DNA from: AP-15 sp963795485
GTDB taxonomy: Bacteria > Pseudomonadota > Alphaproteobacteria > ATCC43930 > CGMCC-115725
Direction: 5' to 3'
NCBI GenBank assembly: GCA_963795485.1
Contig: CAWCIL010000006.1
Span: forward strand, 620,001 to 684,000
DNA length: 64,000 nt
Positions 8,057 through 18,090 of this stretch are shown here, piece by piece. The notes under the pieces are model-generated. The model worked only from the letters and a program-made list of their open reading frames with translations, did no database searches and had not been told where the DNA came from. Every line of letters begins with the position of its first letter. The stretch's first letter is position 1. The position numbers were made by a program, and so were the translations under genes.

Positions 8057-9358
8057 TCAAACCCTGACATCGACATAGGCGGCGCGCCGCAGATCCTCCA
8101 TGTAGCGCCGGGCGAGCATGTCGAGCCGGTTGCGCATCAGGCTCTCGGCGACGTCGTCGCGCGTTTCGTTGACCGGTTTGGGCGTGGCCTTGTCGCAGAC
8201 CATGATCACGCCGACGCCGTTCTTTTGCAGGATCGGCTGCGACGGCTGCCCGACGCCCAGCCCCAGCACCATGCTGCGCATCGCCGGGGCGATTTGGCTG
8301 ACCCTCAGATCGCCCTCGCTCGACAGCGGCGACGCCTTCTCCTTGCCGATCCTGATCATGTCCGCGCAGGTCCTGGCGTCGGCCTTGACCGACTGGGCGG
8401 CGTCGAACGCGGCCCGCCGCGCTTCCTCGCTCGATTGCGGAGTCAGCGGGAACACCACCTGGGCGAGGTGCAATACGGTATCCTCCTCGCTGACCGAGCG
8501 GCCGTTGCGGCGGTCGAGCACCAGCATCAGGTAATAGCCGCCTGCGGTGCGGATCGGCGGCGACAGTTCGCCCGGGCGCATCTGAGCCACCGCCTTGGCC
8601 AAGGTTGGACTGAGCTCGTCCGGGTGAATCCAGCCGAGGTCGCCGCCGACGGCCGCGGTCGGAGATTGCGAGAATTGCTGGGCCACCGCAGAAAATCGTG
8701 CGCCCCGCTTCATCTGATCGACCAGCCGCTGGGCGAGTGCCAGCACTTCGCCATCCTGCTGCGGGTTGTCGACCGACAGGAAGATTTCGGCGACCCGGCT
8801 CTCCGGCTCGTTTTGATCTTGCTTGAGACGCTTCAGGGTATCGTCGATTTCTGTGTCGGAAACGGGGTCTGTGTCCGCCGCGATCTGCCGCACCAGCTTG
8901 GCCCATACGATCGACGCCTTGACCTGGTCGACCAGCGCGCTGCGATCGATGCCGTTCGCGTCGAGGACTTGATCGAGCTGGCCGGGCTTCATGTTGTTCT
9001 GCTGCTCGATCGAGGCGATCGCCTTTTTGATCTCGGCGTCGGTCGCGGTGATGTTCTTGCGCTTGGCCTCCTGCATCTGCAGCTTCTCGTCGATCATGGT
9101 GCGCAGCACCTGGGCGGCAAGCCGCTGGCGCGCCTGCGGCGTATCCGCGATGCTGGTGGACAGCATGACCATCCGGATCCGCGAGGCCAGGTCAGAGACC
9201 GAGATGACTTCGTCATTGACGACAGCGGCGATCCGGATTTCGGGATAGGGACCCCCTGGCGCCGGGGCCGGCCGCGGACCAGCCGCCGGGGCGGCAGCGG
9301 CAGGATAACCACCGACCAGCAGCAGCAGCAGCACGGCAAGCCCGCAAATCCTTGTCAT
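8057..9358 (-). CDS. surA: Periplasmic chaperone/peptidyl-prolyl isomerase SurA
   Basis: Escorts outer-membrane beta-barrel proteins, including LptD. The start at 9358 gives a signal peptide MTRICGLAVLLLLLVGG ending in an Ala-rich cleavage region. The SurA N-domain follows (VVNDEVISVSDLASRIRM). One parvulin domain is clear around QFSQSPTAAVGGDLGWI and the second (LAQVVFPLTP..VGQPSQPILQ) is more diverged. The 433-residue length is normal. It is directly downstream of lptD and 3 bases upstream of pdxA. Confidence 0.92.
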   Translation of the reverse strand: MTRICGLAVLLLLLVGGYPAAAAPAAGPRPAPAPGGPYPEIRIAAVVNDEVISVSDLASRIRMVMLSTSIADTPQARQRLAAQVLRTMIDEKLQMQEAKRKNITATDAEIKKAIASIEQQNNMKPGQLDQVLDANGIDRSALVDQVKASIVWAKLVRQIAADTDPVSDTEIDDTLKRLKQDQNEPESRVAEIFLSVDNPQQDGEVLALAQRLVDQMKRGARFSAVAQQFSQSPTAAVGGDLGWIHPDELSPTLAKAVAQMRPGELSPPIRTAGGYYLMLVLDRRNGRSVSEEDTVLHLAQVVFPLTPQSSEEARRAAFDAAQSVKADARTCADMIRIGKEKASPLSSEGDLRVSQIAPAMRSMVLGLGVGQPSQPILQKNGVGVIMVCDKATPKPVNETRDDVAESLMRNRLDMLARRYMEDLRRAAYVDVRV

Positions 9359-9490
9359 CGTTCTCAGCCTCGCGTTTTCGATCGAGCATCCGATATTACA
9401 CCCTTGTCGTTGCGCCGTCGCCCGCATGCAGGATTCCGGGGCGGGGCTGCTGGACTTGCTGCCCGGGCCCGCGCACCACGCCTCGCGCTG

Positions 9491-11866
9491 TCATGGCAGC
9501 GAGCCGCCGGCGATCGAGGCGACGGTGCCGCCGATCTCGCCGAGATTCTTGAACACGACGCTGAACTGTACCGAGACCCCGGGGGTTACGGCGCCGTTGC
9601 GGATGCCGGATTGGGTCAGCGACCCGATAAAAGCCATGCATTCATCCTGATAGATTGCGGCCAGGGTGGCGTAGAGGCTGCTGCTGCTCGATTCGGGCGT
9701 GGCGACCCCGTTGACGAGGTTAGAGCTGCCGGTGAGATTGATCGTCTCGCTGCCTTGAAGCGACCAATAGCGCGTCAGCTTCGCGGTGAGCGCAAAAGCA
9801 AGCTGCTCCTGTTTGCCGTAGAGGACGTTCTGACCGGTGACCGGGTTGGTCACAACTTCGCTCGGAAGCTGCGCCGGGATCAGCACGTAATTGGCGCTGA
9901 CCCTGAGATTCGTCGGACCGGTGGCGATCGTCGCCTGCTGTTCGCGATAAGCGAAATCGCTGGCGGCGAGGCGGAAGCGATAAATCAGATCGAGGTAGGA
10001 GTTCGGCGCCAGCACGACCCGGCCGACGACATCGGAGAGCCGGTTTTCCGCGCCAGAGCCGGGCGGCAGAAACGGGTTGATCTCCGCCCGGTAGCTTTGA
10101 CCGACCAGAACCCGATAGCTTCCGCCATTATTGTCGTAGAGCCCGAATTTGGCGCCGTAGTCGACGCGCTGTCCGGTATCCACAATATCGTAGCCGGACA
10201 GGCGGTCGGGCCGGAACAGATCGGTGTCGTCATAGTTGAAGGACAGGCTGTCCTCGTCCGGGATCTTGCGCTGGTTGCCGCCGTTGGGAGCGGCATAAAC
10301 CGCAACGATCGGCTCGATCAGCGGGGTGAGCGTGTCGCCCGGGTGGATCAGCGGATAGTCCCATTTCAGCCCGACCTGGGGGAAGGCGCGGCCAGTCAGA
10401 AAATTGGTGGTGATCGGCTCGGCTGCCGGTTTCCCGTCCACCGGGAAATATGCCGAGGGCAGGTCCGGGTTCGACACCGGGCTCAGATCGGCGACCGAAT
10501 AGGCGTCGCCGCGCAGGCTCGCGGTAAACAGGTATTGGCCGCCGATGCCGTCCTTGAAGCTGCGCTCCCATTCCGAGCCGAGCGAGAGCCGCCGGGTCTG
10601 CGTGCCGACCTCGCGGACGATGTCGAGAAGATTGGCGTTGAGGTTCCAACGCCCGCCGAGCGCGTCGGGCTCGCTCTGCCAGTTGCGGTTGACGACCGGC
10701 AGGACGATCGGCTGGGTCGAATCGCCGAGGCCGGGCAGCAGTGGCTGAAACACGTAGGCATCGACATCGGTCGCGCCCCGCCGGTCGAACCCTTGCAGAT
10801 AACCGTGGCTGATCTCCGCGTTCAGCAGCGGGTTGCCGTAGCCGAATTCCAAGAGATAGCTCTGGTCGGAAACGCGCTGCACGTCGAGGCCGGTGCGCCA
10901 GGTGTCGTCGAGGTCGAACACGCTGTGCTCATCGATGTTGCCGCGCACGATGTCGCCGGTGTCTTTGGTCCCTTCGGGGTTGCTATAGTTGAGGCTGCCC
11001 TCGGCCACGAGCTCGCCATTGTCGAAGCGTTCGCGGTACTCGCCGCCGAGCACCACGCCGGCCTTGGTGGTGAAGCGCGGCGTCAAGGTCAGGTCCTTGT
11101 CCGGTCCGAGCACCAGGTAATAGGGAATTGCGAAGTGCTCGCCGATCGTGCTCGAGCTGCCGAAAGACGGGGCGAGAAAGCCGCTCGCGCGCTTAACCCC
11201 GGGCTCGGGAACCGAGATGTACGGGGTGTAGAAGATCGGCCACCCGTAGAGATCCATCGTGGCGTCGCGAAACTCGACCAGCTTCGTGGTCTTGTCGTCG
11301 TCGATCTCGCGCGCCTCGAGCTGCCATTCCGGCGGCGCGCTCGGGTCTTTGCGGCACAGGTCGCAGGGCGAATAGACGGCGCGCCGCAGCTCGGTCCGAT
11401 TGCCGTTGGTGCGCCGCGCGGTGTTGGCCGCCAGCCGCGACCGGTCGGCGAGCAGCATGCGCACATCCTTGGCAAATCCCTGGTTCATTGCATCGCGCAG
11501 CTCCAGGTAATTGGCGAACAGGATCTCGCCGGTCGGCTGCGACAGGCTGACGTTTCCCGATGCCGTGATCGTATCGGTGCGCTGGTTGTAAGTGACCGTA
11601 TCGGCCAGCAGGACCTCACCGTTCTGGGAGATCTCGACGTGCCCGCGAGCGATCGTCAGGGCGAGGTCCTCGTTGTATTCGACTTCGTCGGCGCGCAGCG
11701 CGATCGGGGCGTTGGGGTTCTGCTTCTGGCCGGAAAGACTAATCTGGGCCGCGGCCGGAAATGCGAAGGCGACGGCAAGCAGCCAGGACAGCAGAGTGCC
11801 GAGGGCGCGCCGCGACACGATCCGGGAGCCGAGCCCGGGCCTGGCGAGAGCCCGGCCATCCCCCAT
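9491..11866 (-). CDS. lptD: LPS-assembly outer-membrane protein LptD
   Basis: Beta-barrel that, with LptE, inserts LPS in the outer leaflet. Start ATG 11866 overlaps the lptG stop (TGATG). The signal peptide ends FPAAAQ. The LptA-like jellyroll begins at ADEVEYNEDLALTIARGHVE (about residues 50-200), with a Cys pair in SPCDLCRKDP. The barrel then runs in aromatic-rich strands to the end. The 791-residue length is typical. The lptF-lptG-lptD-surA order links LPS export with the chaperone that folds LptD. Confidence 0.95.
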   Translation of the reverse strand: MGDGRALARPGLGSRIVSRRALGTLLSWLLAVAFAFPAAAQISLSGQKQNPNAPIALRADEVEYNEDLALTIARGHVEISQNGEVLLADTVTYNQRTDTITASGNVSLSQPTGEILFANYLELRDAMNQGFAKDVRMLLADRSRLAANTARRTNGNRTELRRAVYSPCDLCRKDPSAPPEWQLEAREIDDDKTTKLVEFRDATMDLYGWPIFYTPYISVPEPGVKRASGFLAPSFGSSSTIGEHFAIPYYLVLGPDKDLTLTPRFTTKAGVVLGGEYRERFDNGELVAEGSLNYSNPEGTKDTGDIVRGNIDEHSVFDLDDTWRTGLDVQRVSDQSYLLEFGYGNPLLNAEISHGYLQGFDRRGATDVDAYVFQPLLPGLGDSTQPIVLPVVNRNWQSEPDALGGRWNLNANLLDIVREVGTQTRRLSLGSEWERSFKDGIGGQYLFTASLRGDAYSVADLSPVSNPDLPSAYFPVDGKPAAEPITTNFLTGRAFPQVGLKWDYPLIHPGDTLTPLIEPIVAVYAAPNGGNQRKIPDEDSLSFNYDDTDLFRPDRLSGYDIVDTGQRVDYGAKFGLYDNNGGSYRVLVGQSYRAEINPFLPPGSGAENRLSDVVGRVVLAPNSYLDLIYRFRLAASDFAYREQQATIATGPTNLRVSANYVLIPAQLPSEVVTNPVTGQNVLYGKQEQLAFALTAKLTRYWSLQGSETINLTGSSNLVNGVATPESSSSSLYATLAAIYQDECMAFIGSLTQSGIRNGAVTPGVSVQFSVVFKNLGEIGGTVASIAGGSLP

Positions 11867-12963
11867 CAGCCATCCTCCAGATGCAGCAGCATCGAGGCGC
11901 CAAAGATCAGGCTGACCCCGGTGGGTGTCCAGGCGGCGAGGACGACCGGAACCTTGGCCGAAAGCCCGAGTGCAAAGACGATGTCCGAAAGGACGTAGAG
12001 CGCAAAGCCGCTGGCTACGCCGCCGACGATCATCAAGGTGGTTCGGCCGCGCCGCTGCATGCGCAGGCTGAAGATGGCGGCGATCAGGACCATCGCGCAC
12101 AACAGGAAGGGACGCGCCAGCAGCACGTTGAAATGCAGCTGATGGCGCTGGGCCGGAAAGCCCGATCGTTCCAGCAAGGCGATGAAGCCGGGCAGCTCCC
12201 AAAACGACATCGTGTCGGGCGAGGCGAAGCTCTCTTCGATTTTATGCGGCGTCAGCTGGGTCGGCAGGCGCCACTGCGGGAAAGCTTGCGGCGGTGCGTT
12301 CGGCCGCCAGCGAACGCCGTTCTCGACCACCCAATCGCCGGCTTCGAGCTGTGCCGTTCGCGCATCGATCCGCGAGGTGAACTGGGTCCGGTCATTAAAG
12401 AAAAACAGCGTGACGTCGTCGAGATTGAGACCCGGGCCGGCGAGCTTGGCCGCATGGATGATGATCTGCCTGCCGGCCTCGTCGCTCTGCCGAAGCCAAA
12501 GCCCTGCGTTCGACAGCAACAGCTGATCCGATCCTTCGCGCAAGACGCTGCTGTCGAGCCTTTCGTAATTCGCTTCCGCCACCGAGGCGATCGGGTTGAA
12601 GATCGTGACGGCGAAAATGCCGATCAGCAATGCCACGAGCACGGCGGGGGTCAAGAATTGCCAGACCGAGACCCCCGCCGCGCGGGCGACTACGAGCTCG
12701 TTGCTTCGCGTCAACCGCCAAAAGGCGAGCATGGTCCCGAACAGCACCGCAAACGGCAGCACCTCCTGGGCGGTCTGCGGCAGCTGGAGCGCCGCCATCT
12801 CGAACAGCAGCCCGAGGGTTGCTTGGATTCGCGATCCGCCGCGGCGGATCAGCTCGATGTAGTCGAGCAGAAAGGTGATGATCGCCATCGCCGCGAAGAC
12901 GCCGCAGAACCATGCGAAGAACTGCCGCGCGATATAGGCGGAAAGGGTCTTGGCGAGTTGCAC
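11866..12963 (-). CDS. lptG: LPS export ABC transporter permease LptG
   Basis: Inner-membrane half of the LptB2FG exporter. The 365 residues have about six membrane segments: three N-terminal (first AAMAIITFLLDYIELIRRGG) and three C-terminal (RPFLLCAMVLIAAIFSLRM onward). A periplasmic beta-domain lies between. The conserved loop RSNELVVARAAGVS is the LptB coupling region. It lies 30 bases downstream of lptF and is coupled to lptD. Confidence 0.95.
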   Translation of the reverse strand: MQLAKTLSAYIARQFFAWFCGVFAAMAIITFLLDYIELIRRGGSRIQATLGLLFEMAALQLPQTAQEVLPFAVLFGTMLAFWRLTRSNELVVARAAGVSVWQFLTPAVLVALLIGIFAVTIFNPIASVAEANYERLDSSVLREGSDQLLLSNAGLWLRQSDEAGRQIIIHAAKLAGPGLNLDDVTLFFFNDRTQFTSRIDARTAQLEAGDWVVENGVRWRPNAPPQAFPQWRLPTQLTPHKIEESFASPDTMSFWELPGFIALLERSGFPAQRHQLHFNVLLARPFLLCAMVLIAAIFSLRMQRRGRTTLMIVGGVASGFALYVLSDIVFALGLSAKVPVVLAAWTPTGVSLIFGASMLLHLEDG

Positions 12964-12993
12964 GAGCGGAGCGGCCTTCGGTGCGCCGGCCCG

Positions 12994-14118
12994 TCAGGGC
13001 GCCTGGCCGGCGGCGAAGATCGGCCGCCCCAAACCCGGCCTGATCCCGCCCCGGAGCAGAATTCCCAAGCTGAGGGCGGCCGGCAACAGGACGATCACGT
13101 AGCTGAGCGGGATCACGAGGGCAAAGCGGGCGGCCAAGTCGTTGATGCCGAAACCGATCAATTCGAACGCAAACGCGGCGCCGACGGCCAGCATAATGCG
13201 CTTCAGCTGTCCCCTTCGGTTGAAGTCGCCGGGCAGCAGGAAGGCGAGCGGGATCAGCGCAAAGCTGAAGACGGAGAGCGGGATCAGAATGCGCTGATTG
13301 GCCTCGATGACGAAGCTGTGGCGCAGCATCGGGTTGATGCCGGGCGGCGGAAACAACAGCTCGCCGAGAAAGCGCTCCTGCGCCTCGCGAAATCGGACCA
13401 CCGGGGCGTCCTGCAAAGCGCCGAGATCGAGCGTATAACGTGAAAAGGTCAAGACCGAAAGCTTTCTCGTTTGCGGGTCGTATTGCTGGCGGTTGCCGTT
13501 GATCATGATGATCCGCGAGCCGGTCGGAGTGTCGACAAAGGCGGCGCGCTCGGCGAGGATCGTGACCGGGCGATGCGGGTCGCGGCTGTCGTTGATCAAC
13601 AGCCCGACAACATCGCCGTGGTCGTCTCGGCTGCGGATATAGAAGGTCAGCTTGTCCGAGACGGTAGTGAACGTGCCTTCTTGAATGAGGCTCGACACGA
13701 ACCGGTTGCGGATCTCGAACTCGAGATCCTTGAAAGCGCGGTTCGCGACCGGCAGGAAGTAGAGCGACAGGCTCATCAGAAAGACAAAAGCGATGCCTGC
13801 CAGGATCAGCACCGGCTTGGCCAGAGCTGTCGGGCTCATTCCCGCCGCACGCATGACGACGAGCTCGCTCTCCGCCGTCATTCGATTGAAGGTGAACAGC
13901 ACGGCGATGAAGACACCGATCGGCAGCACGATGTCGAGAAAGCGGGGCAGGATCAGCGCCGCAAGATAGAGGAAGACCTCTATCGAAAGTCCCCGGTTGA
14001 CGATCAGATCCACCAGGCGCAAGGACTGCGCCAGCCAAACTGCGGCGCTGAGAGCCATGGTGACGAAAATCATGACGCCGAAGCACTGTCTCAGCATATA
14101 GCGGGTGAGGCTCGTCAT
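12994..14118 (-). CDS. lptF: LPS export ABC transporter permease LptF
   Basis: Partner of LptG. The start at 14118 gives MTSLTRYMLRQCFGVMIFV with the first membrane helix; the frame stays open upstream but reads as non-protein text. The coupling motif ESELVVMRAAGMSP, the central periplasmic domain and C-terminal helices including FSFALIPLAFLLPG are present in 374 residues. It is first in the lptFGD-surA-pdxA-rsmA operon. The 238-base gap to pepA holds divergent promoters. Confidence 0.94.
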   Translation of the reverse strand: MTSLTRYMLRQCFGVMIFVTMALSAAVWLAQSLRLVDLIVNRGLSIEVFLYLAALILPRFLDIVLPIGVFIAVLFTFNRMTAESELVVMRAAGMSPTALAKPVLILAGIAFVFLMSLSLYFLPVANRAFKDLEFEIRNRFVSSLIQEGTFTTVSDKLTFYIRSRDDHGDVVGLLINDSRDPHRPVTILAERAAFVDTPTGSRIIMINGNRQQYDPQTRKLSVLTFSRYTLDLGALQDAPVVRFREAQERFLGELLFPPPGINPMLRHSFVIEANQRILIPLSVFSFALIPLAFLLPGDFNRRGQLKRIMLAVGAAFAFELIGFGINDLAARFALVIPLSYVIVLLPAALSLGILLRGGIRPGLGRPIFAAGQAP

Positions 14119-14356
14119 CGGCGCGCGATCATAGGGAGGCCGTCCGGGCCCGGCCAGAGGCATTTCGGCGGCAGCTCTGCGCGGCAGGGCTGCCGATCGC
14201 CGGTTGGGCCCAGATCTGCGCATTCCCGGACCTGCGCCGCCGTTCGGTCCGCAGCATCTGGCGCCGACCCCCGCCTTTGATGTACTTATCGGCCGATGTG
14301 CTCGGGGCCAAGAGCGGCGGTTTGGCCGCTTTCCTGCGATTGTTTGAGGGTGCGCA

Positions 14357-15856
14357 ATGAAGATCAGCTTTGCCGAGCCGGACCTGCCGCATTCCGGGGC
14401 CGCGGTCGCCGGGATCTGGGAGGAAAGGGTATTGACGCCAGCCGCCCGCCGGCTCGATGAGGCGAGCGGGGGCGCGATCGTCAGAGCGCTCGCTGGCGCC
14501 GCCCGATTCAGCGGCAAAAAGGGCGAGCTGTTGCCGCTCGTGGCGCCGGCGAACCTGCCGTTGAGCCGAATCGTCTTGGCCGGGCTCGGCAAACCGGCAG
14601 AGGCCGGCGCGCGGGTCTTCGAGGATCTCGGCGGCGCGCTTGCCGCGCATCTGAACGGCGCCGGGGAGACCGAGGCGACGGTTGCTGTCGATGTCGGCGA
14701 GGGAGCCCCGATCGGCGCCGCCGAAGCGGCCGCCGAGCTCGCCTTCGGCGTGCGGCTAAGATCTTATCGCTTTGACAAGTACAAGACCAAGGAGAAGCCG
14801 GAACAGAAACCCTCCCTCACCCGGTTGACCGTGTCGACCGCGGCGGCCGGCGCGGCGAAGCGCGCTTGGCGGTTGCTCGAAAACACTGCCGAAGCCGTGT
14901 TTTTCACCCGCGATCTGGTTTCCGAGCCGGCCAACGTGATCTATCCCGAGACGTTGGCCGAACAGGCGCGTACGCTCGAGGAAATAGGCGTCAAGGTCGA
15001 AATTCTCGACGAAAGGGCGATGCGCAAGCTCGGAATGGGCGCGCTGCTCGGTGTCGCCCAGGGCAGCGCCCGCCCGCCCCGCCTCGTCGTCATGGAATGG
15101 CACGGCTCCGGCGGTTCCGGCGCGCCGCTCGCATTCATCGGCAAGGGGGTCACCTTCGACACTGGCGGCATCTCGATCAAGCCCGCCGCGGGCATGGGCG
15201 ACATGAAATGGGACATGGCGGGCTCGGCTGTAGTCATCGGCCTGATGCGGCTGTTGGCCGCGCGCAAGGCCAAGGTCGATGCCGTCGGCATTGTCGGCCT
15301 GGTCGAGAACATGCCGTCCGGTACCGCGCAGCGGCCGGGTGATATCGTCACCTCGATGTCGGGACAGACGATCGAGGTCCTCAACACCGACGCCGAGGGG
15401 CGGCTCGTCTTGGCCGATGCGATGTGGTACTGCCAGGACCGTTTCAAGCCGCGGCTGATGATCGACTTGGCAACCCTGACCGGTGCCGTCATCGTCGCAC
15501 TCGGCCACCACCGCGCCGGGCTGTTCGCCAATGACGACGAACTGGCGGAACGGCTGACCCAGGCCGGCAAATCGGTCGGCGAGGAGGTCTGGCGCCTGCC
15601 GCTCGCCGACAGCTACGACCGCGAGATGGACAGCGACGCCGCCGACGTCAAGAACATTGGCGGTGGACGCGCGGCCGGCAGCATTACCGCGGCGCAGTTC
15701 TTGCAGCGCTTTGTCAACAAGGTGCCATGGGCGCATCTCGACATCGCCGGGATGGCGTGGTCGAGCAAGGATACCGCGACCGTCCCCAAGGGTGCGACGG
15801 CCTTCGGCGTTCGCCTACTCGATCGTTTCGTCGCCGCCCATTACGAAGAGGCATAG
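14357..15856 (+). CDS. pepA: Leucyl aminopeptidase (M17)
   Basis: Cytosolic two-metal aminopeptidase releasing N-terminal residues; in E. coli also a DNA-binding cofactor of XerCD. The 499 residues carry the metal-site segments IGKGVTFDTGGISIKP and GDMKWDMAGSA, and the family signature NTDAEGRLVL. The N-terminal macro-like domain occupies about residues 1-160. The start ATG 14357 follows a GAGGGTGCGCA ribosome site. It faces lptF across a shared promoter region and leads the holC-ndk run. Confidence 0.96.
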   Translation: MKISFAEPDLPHSGAAVAGIWEERVLTPAARRLDEASGGAIVRALAGAARFSGKKGELLPLVAPANLPLSRIVLAGLGKPAEAGARVFEDLGGALAAHLNGAGETEATVAVDVGEGAPIGAAEAAAELAFGVRLRSYRFDKYKTKEKPEQKPSLTRLTVSTAAAGAAKRAWRLLENTAEAVFFTRDLVSEPANVIYPETLAEQARTLEEIGVKVEILDERAMRKLGMGALLGVAQGSARPPRLVVMEWHGSGGSGAPLAFIGKGVTFDTGGISIKPAAGMGDMKWDMAGSAVVIGLMRLLAARKAKVDAVGIVGLVENMPSGTAQRPGDIVTSMSGQTIEVLNTDAEGRLVLADAMWYCQDRFKPRLMIDLATLTGAVIVALGHHRAGLFANDDELAERLTQAGKSVGEEVWRLPLADSYDREMDSDAADVKNIGGGRAAGSITAAQFLQRFVNKVPWAHLDIAGMAWSSKDTATVPKGATAFGVRLLDRFVAAHYEEA

Positions 15857-15862
15857 CGGCGT

Positions 15863-16309
15863 TTGACAGAGATCGGCTTTTACCACCTGTTGTCGATGCC
15901 GCTCGAACGGGCCTTGCCGAAGCTCCTGGAGCGGGCGCGCGCGCAGGGTCATTCCGTCGTCGTCCGGGTTGGCTCGGCCGAACGCGTGGCGTGGCTCGAT
16001 TCGATCTTGTGGACCTACGAGGAGGCGAGCTTTCTGCCGCACGGTTCGGCGCGCGACGGCGATGCCGCGGCGCAGCCGATCTGGCTCACCGACCGAGACG
16101 AAAACCCGAACCGCGCATCGATGGCGGTGCTCGTCGACGGCGTCGAGGAGGGCGATCTGTCGACCTTTGCACGCTGCGCCGACATGTTCGACGGCAAAGA
16201 CCCGGAGGCGGTCGAGGCGGCGCGCGAGCGCTGGCGCCGCGCGCGCGCGGCGGGCCATGTCCTGACTTATTGGCAGCAGACCCCCTCGGGATGGGAGCGC
16301 CGCTCCTAG
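15863..16309 (+). CDS. holC: DNA polymerase III chi subunit
   Basis: Clamp-loader accessory that binds SSB. The TTG start lies 6 bases after pepA. The 148 residues show the HolC fold signs: EIGFYHLLSMPLERALPKLLERA at the N-terminus, the central LDSILWTYEEASFLPHG and the C-terminal HVLTYWQQTPSGW. pepA-holC adjacency is widespread in proteobacteria. Confidence 0.92.
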   Translation: MTEIGFYHLLSMPLERALPKLLERARAQGHSVVVRVGSAERVAWLDSILWTYEEASFLPHGSARDGDAAAQPIWLTDRDENPNRASMAVLVDGVEEGDLSTFARCADMFDGKDPEAVEAARERWRRARAAGHVLTYWQQTPSGWERRS

Positions 16310-16385
16310 TGAGCCGGCCACCGCCGATTGCCGGCCGCGCGGACCGGGGCTATAAGCAGAGGCCACTCCCAATGCGAAGCAGCCG

Positions 16386-16808
16386 ATGCCGATCGAGCGG
16401 ACCTTGTCGATCCTCAAGCCGGACGCCACCCGGCGCAATTTGACCGGGGCGATCAACGACCGATTCGAGCGGCGCGGGCTGCGCGTCGTCGGCCAGAAGC
16501 GCATTCGGCTGAGCGAGGCACAGGCCGAGCGGTTTTACGCGGTTCACGCCGAGCGCCCATTCTACCGGGGTCTTGTCGCGTTCATGAGCTCCGGCCCGAT
16601 CGTCGTCCAGGTGCTTGAAGGACCGGATGCGGTCGCCCTCAGCCGCGAGATCATGGGTGCGACGGACCCGGCGAACGCCGCACCGGGAACCATCCGCAAA
16701 GATTTCGCAGAGTCGATCGAGGCCAATTCCGTGCACGGCTCCAATTCGCTGGAAAATGCCGCGCAGGAGATCGCGTTTTTCTTTTCCACGATCGAAATTC
16801 TTGCCTGA
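16386..16808 (+). CDS. ndk: Nucleoside diphosphate kinase
   Basis: Balances nucleoside triphosphate pools through a phosphohistidine. The catalytic His is in EANSVHGSNSLENA (about residue 117). TLSILKPDATRRN, the phosphate-binding GATDPANAAPGTIRKDF and the full 140-residue length are standard. It is 76 bases after holC, on the same strand. Confidence 0.96.
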   Translation: MPIERTLSILKPDATRRNLTGAINDRFERRGLRVVGQKRIRLSEAQAERFYAVHAERPFYRGLVAFMSSGPIVVQVLEGPDAVALSREIMGATDPANAAPGTIRKDFAESIEANSVHGSNSLENAAQEIAFFFSTIEILA

Positions 16809-16817
16809 TCGGGAGGG

Positions 16818-18090
16818 GTGGTGCGCCGGGCGGGCGGACTTCTCGAGATGACGATCGGCGCTGCGCGGTCTCCCCGGCGTTCCGCTCCGACGACGGTGCG
16901 GCGGCTGGCGATTGGATTCGAGGCGGGCCTGGATGCGGCGGCGCTGCTGTTCTTTCCGCTCCTTGTCCTGGTGCCGCGAGGCATCGCAGCCTTGGCCTCG
17001 CTTGCGGGTTTGTTTGCCGCCGGGCTGATATTGTCGACGAGCCGACCGGCCTGGCGCCGCGGTCTCGCCGTTCCGGCCAAACTGGCCGTCGCTCTTCTGG
17101 TCTGGGGTTGCGTCTCCGCCCTATGGTCGATCGATCCGTTGCGTTCGCTCGACATGACGGCCCGGCTCTCCGGCCTGTTCGCGGCCGGTCTGGCGATGGC
17201 GCTCGCGGCCGATTTGGTTTCGGCGCCGCGGCGGCTGAACGCGTTTCTGCTCGCCGGCTTCGTCCTCGCGATTGCGATGGCTGCGACCGATCTCGCCACC
17301 CACGGGGCGCTGAGCAAGCCCTTTTCCGACCGCTTCTATCAACCGGCGTGGCTCAACCAAGCGTCGGTCGCGTTTGCCATCCTGCTGCTGCCGACGAGCG
17401 CCGCGCTGATGGCGCGGGGCCATAAGCTCGCCGCACTGTTGTTCGCGCTCGCCGCCGCCGCGATAATCTGCGCGCTCGCCGGGACCGCGGCAAAGGTGGC
17501 GCTCGCCGCCGGACTGGGGACGGCGCTGCTCTGCTATTGGCGGCGGGTGGGTGCGATGCGAACGGCGGCGCTGGTCGCGGTCCTCGTCATCGTCACCGCG
17601 CCTTTGACCTTTGCCCGACTCGAACGCGGCTCCGACCTGGTCGAGACGGCGGACGCCATCAAGCTCTCGGCCGGACATCGGCTGCTGATCTGGTCTTTTG
17701 TCGGCGACCGGATCGCCGAGCATTCTCTCGCCGGCTGGGGGCTCGAACTCGTCGCGGGCGATACCCGGCGGTGGAGACCCGATCCAACCAGGGGAGACCT
17801 GGCTGCCGCTCCATCCGCACAATGCAGCACTTCAGCTTTGGCTCGAGCTCGGGGTGCCGGGAGCGGTGATGTTCGCGCTTCTGATCGGCTGGGCCTGGCT
17901 GGCGCTCGCTGCGGCCGAGTGGCCGCGCCTGTTTGCCGCCGCCGCCGCCGGCAGCCTCGCGACCGGGTTTGTCGCCTCCTTCGCCACCTATGGGATTTGG
18001 GAGGAATGGTGGCAGGGGACCTTGTGGTTCTCGCTGTTTGTCGTTCTGGTCATGGCGCGGGTCGCGTGCGGCGGCGCGGAGCGCGCCTGA
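16818..18090 (+). CDS. O-antigen ligase (Wzy/WaaL type), frameshifted
   Basis: Polytopic inner-membrane protein with about ten hydrophobic helices and LNQASVAFAILLLPTSAAL mid-protein. The conserved large-loop region HPHNAALQLWLELGVPG lies near residue 330, after SSRAIPGGG. The frame is lost near the AA at 17746-17747. Dropping one base gives GLDSSRAIPGG, as expected for the family, and a 423-residue protein. The start is uncertain: GTG 16818 or 16821, or ATG 16848. The stop overlaps the next start (TGATG). It probably ligates or polymerises surface glycan, fitting the nearby FkbM and glycosyltransferase genes. Confidence 0.8.

Noticed and set aside
7142..11998. A very long open frame on the plus strand opposite pdxA, surA and lptD
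   Set aside because: It mirrors codon structure of three well-identified minus-strand genes; high GC makes stops rare. The text has no family motifs.
11761..13443. Long plus-strand frame opposite lptG and lptF
   Set aside because: Antisense shadow of the two permease genes.
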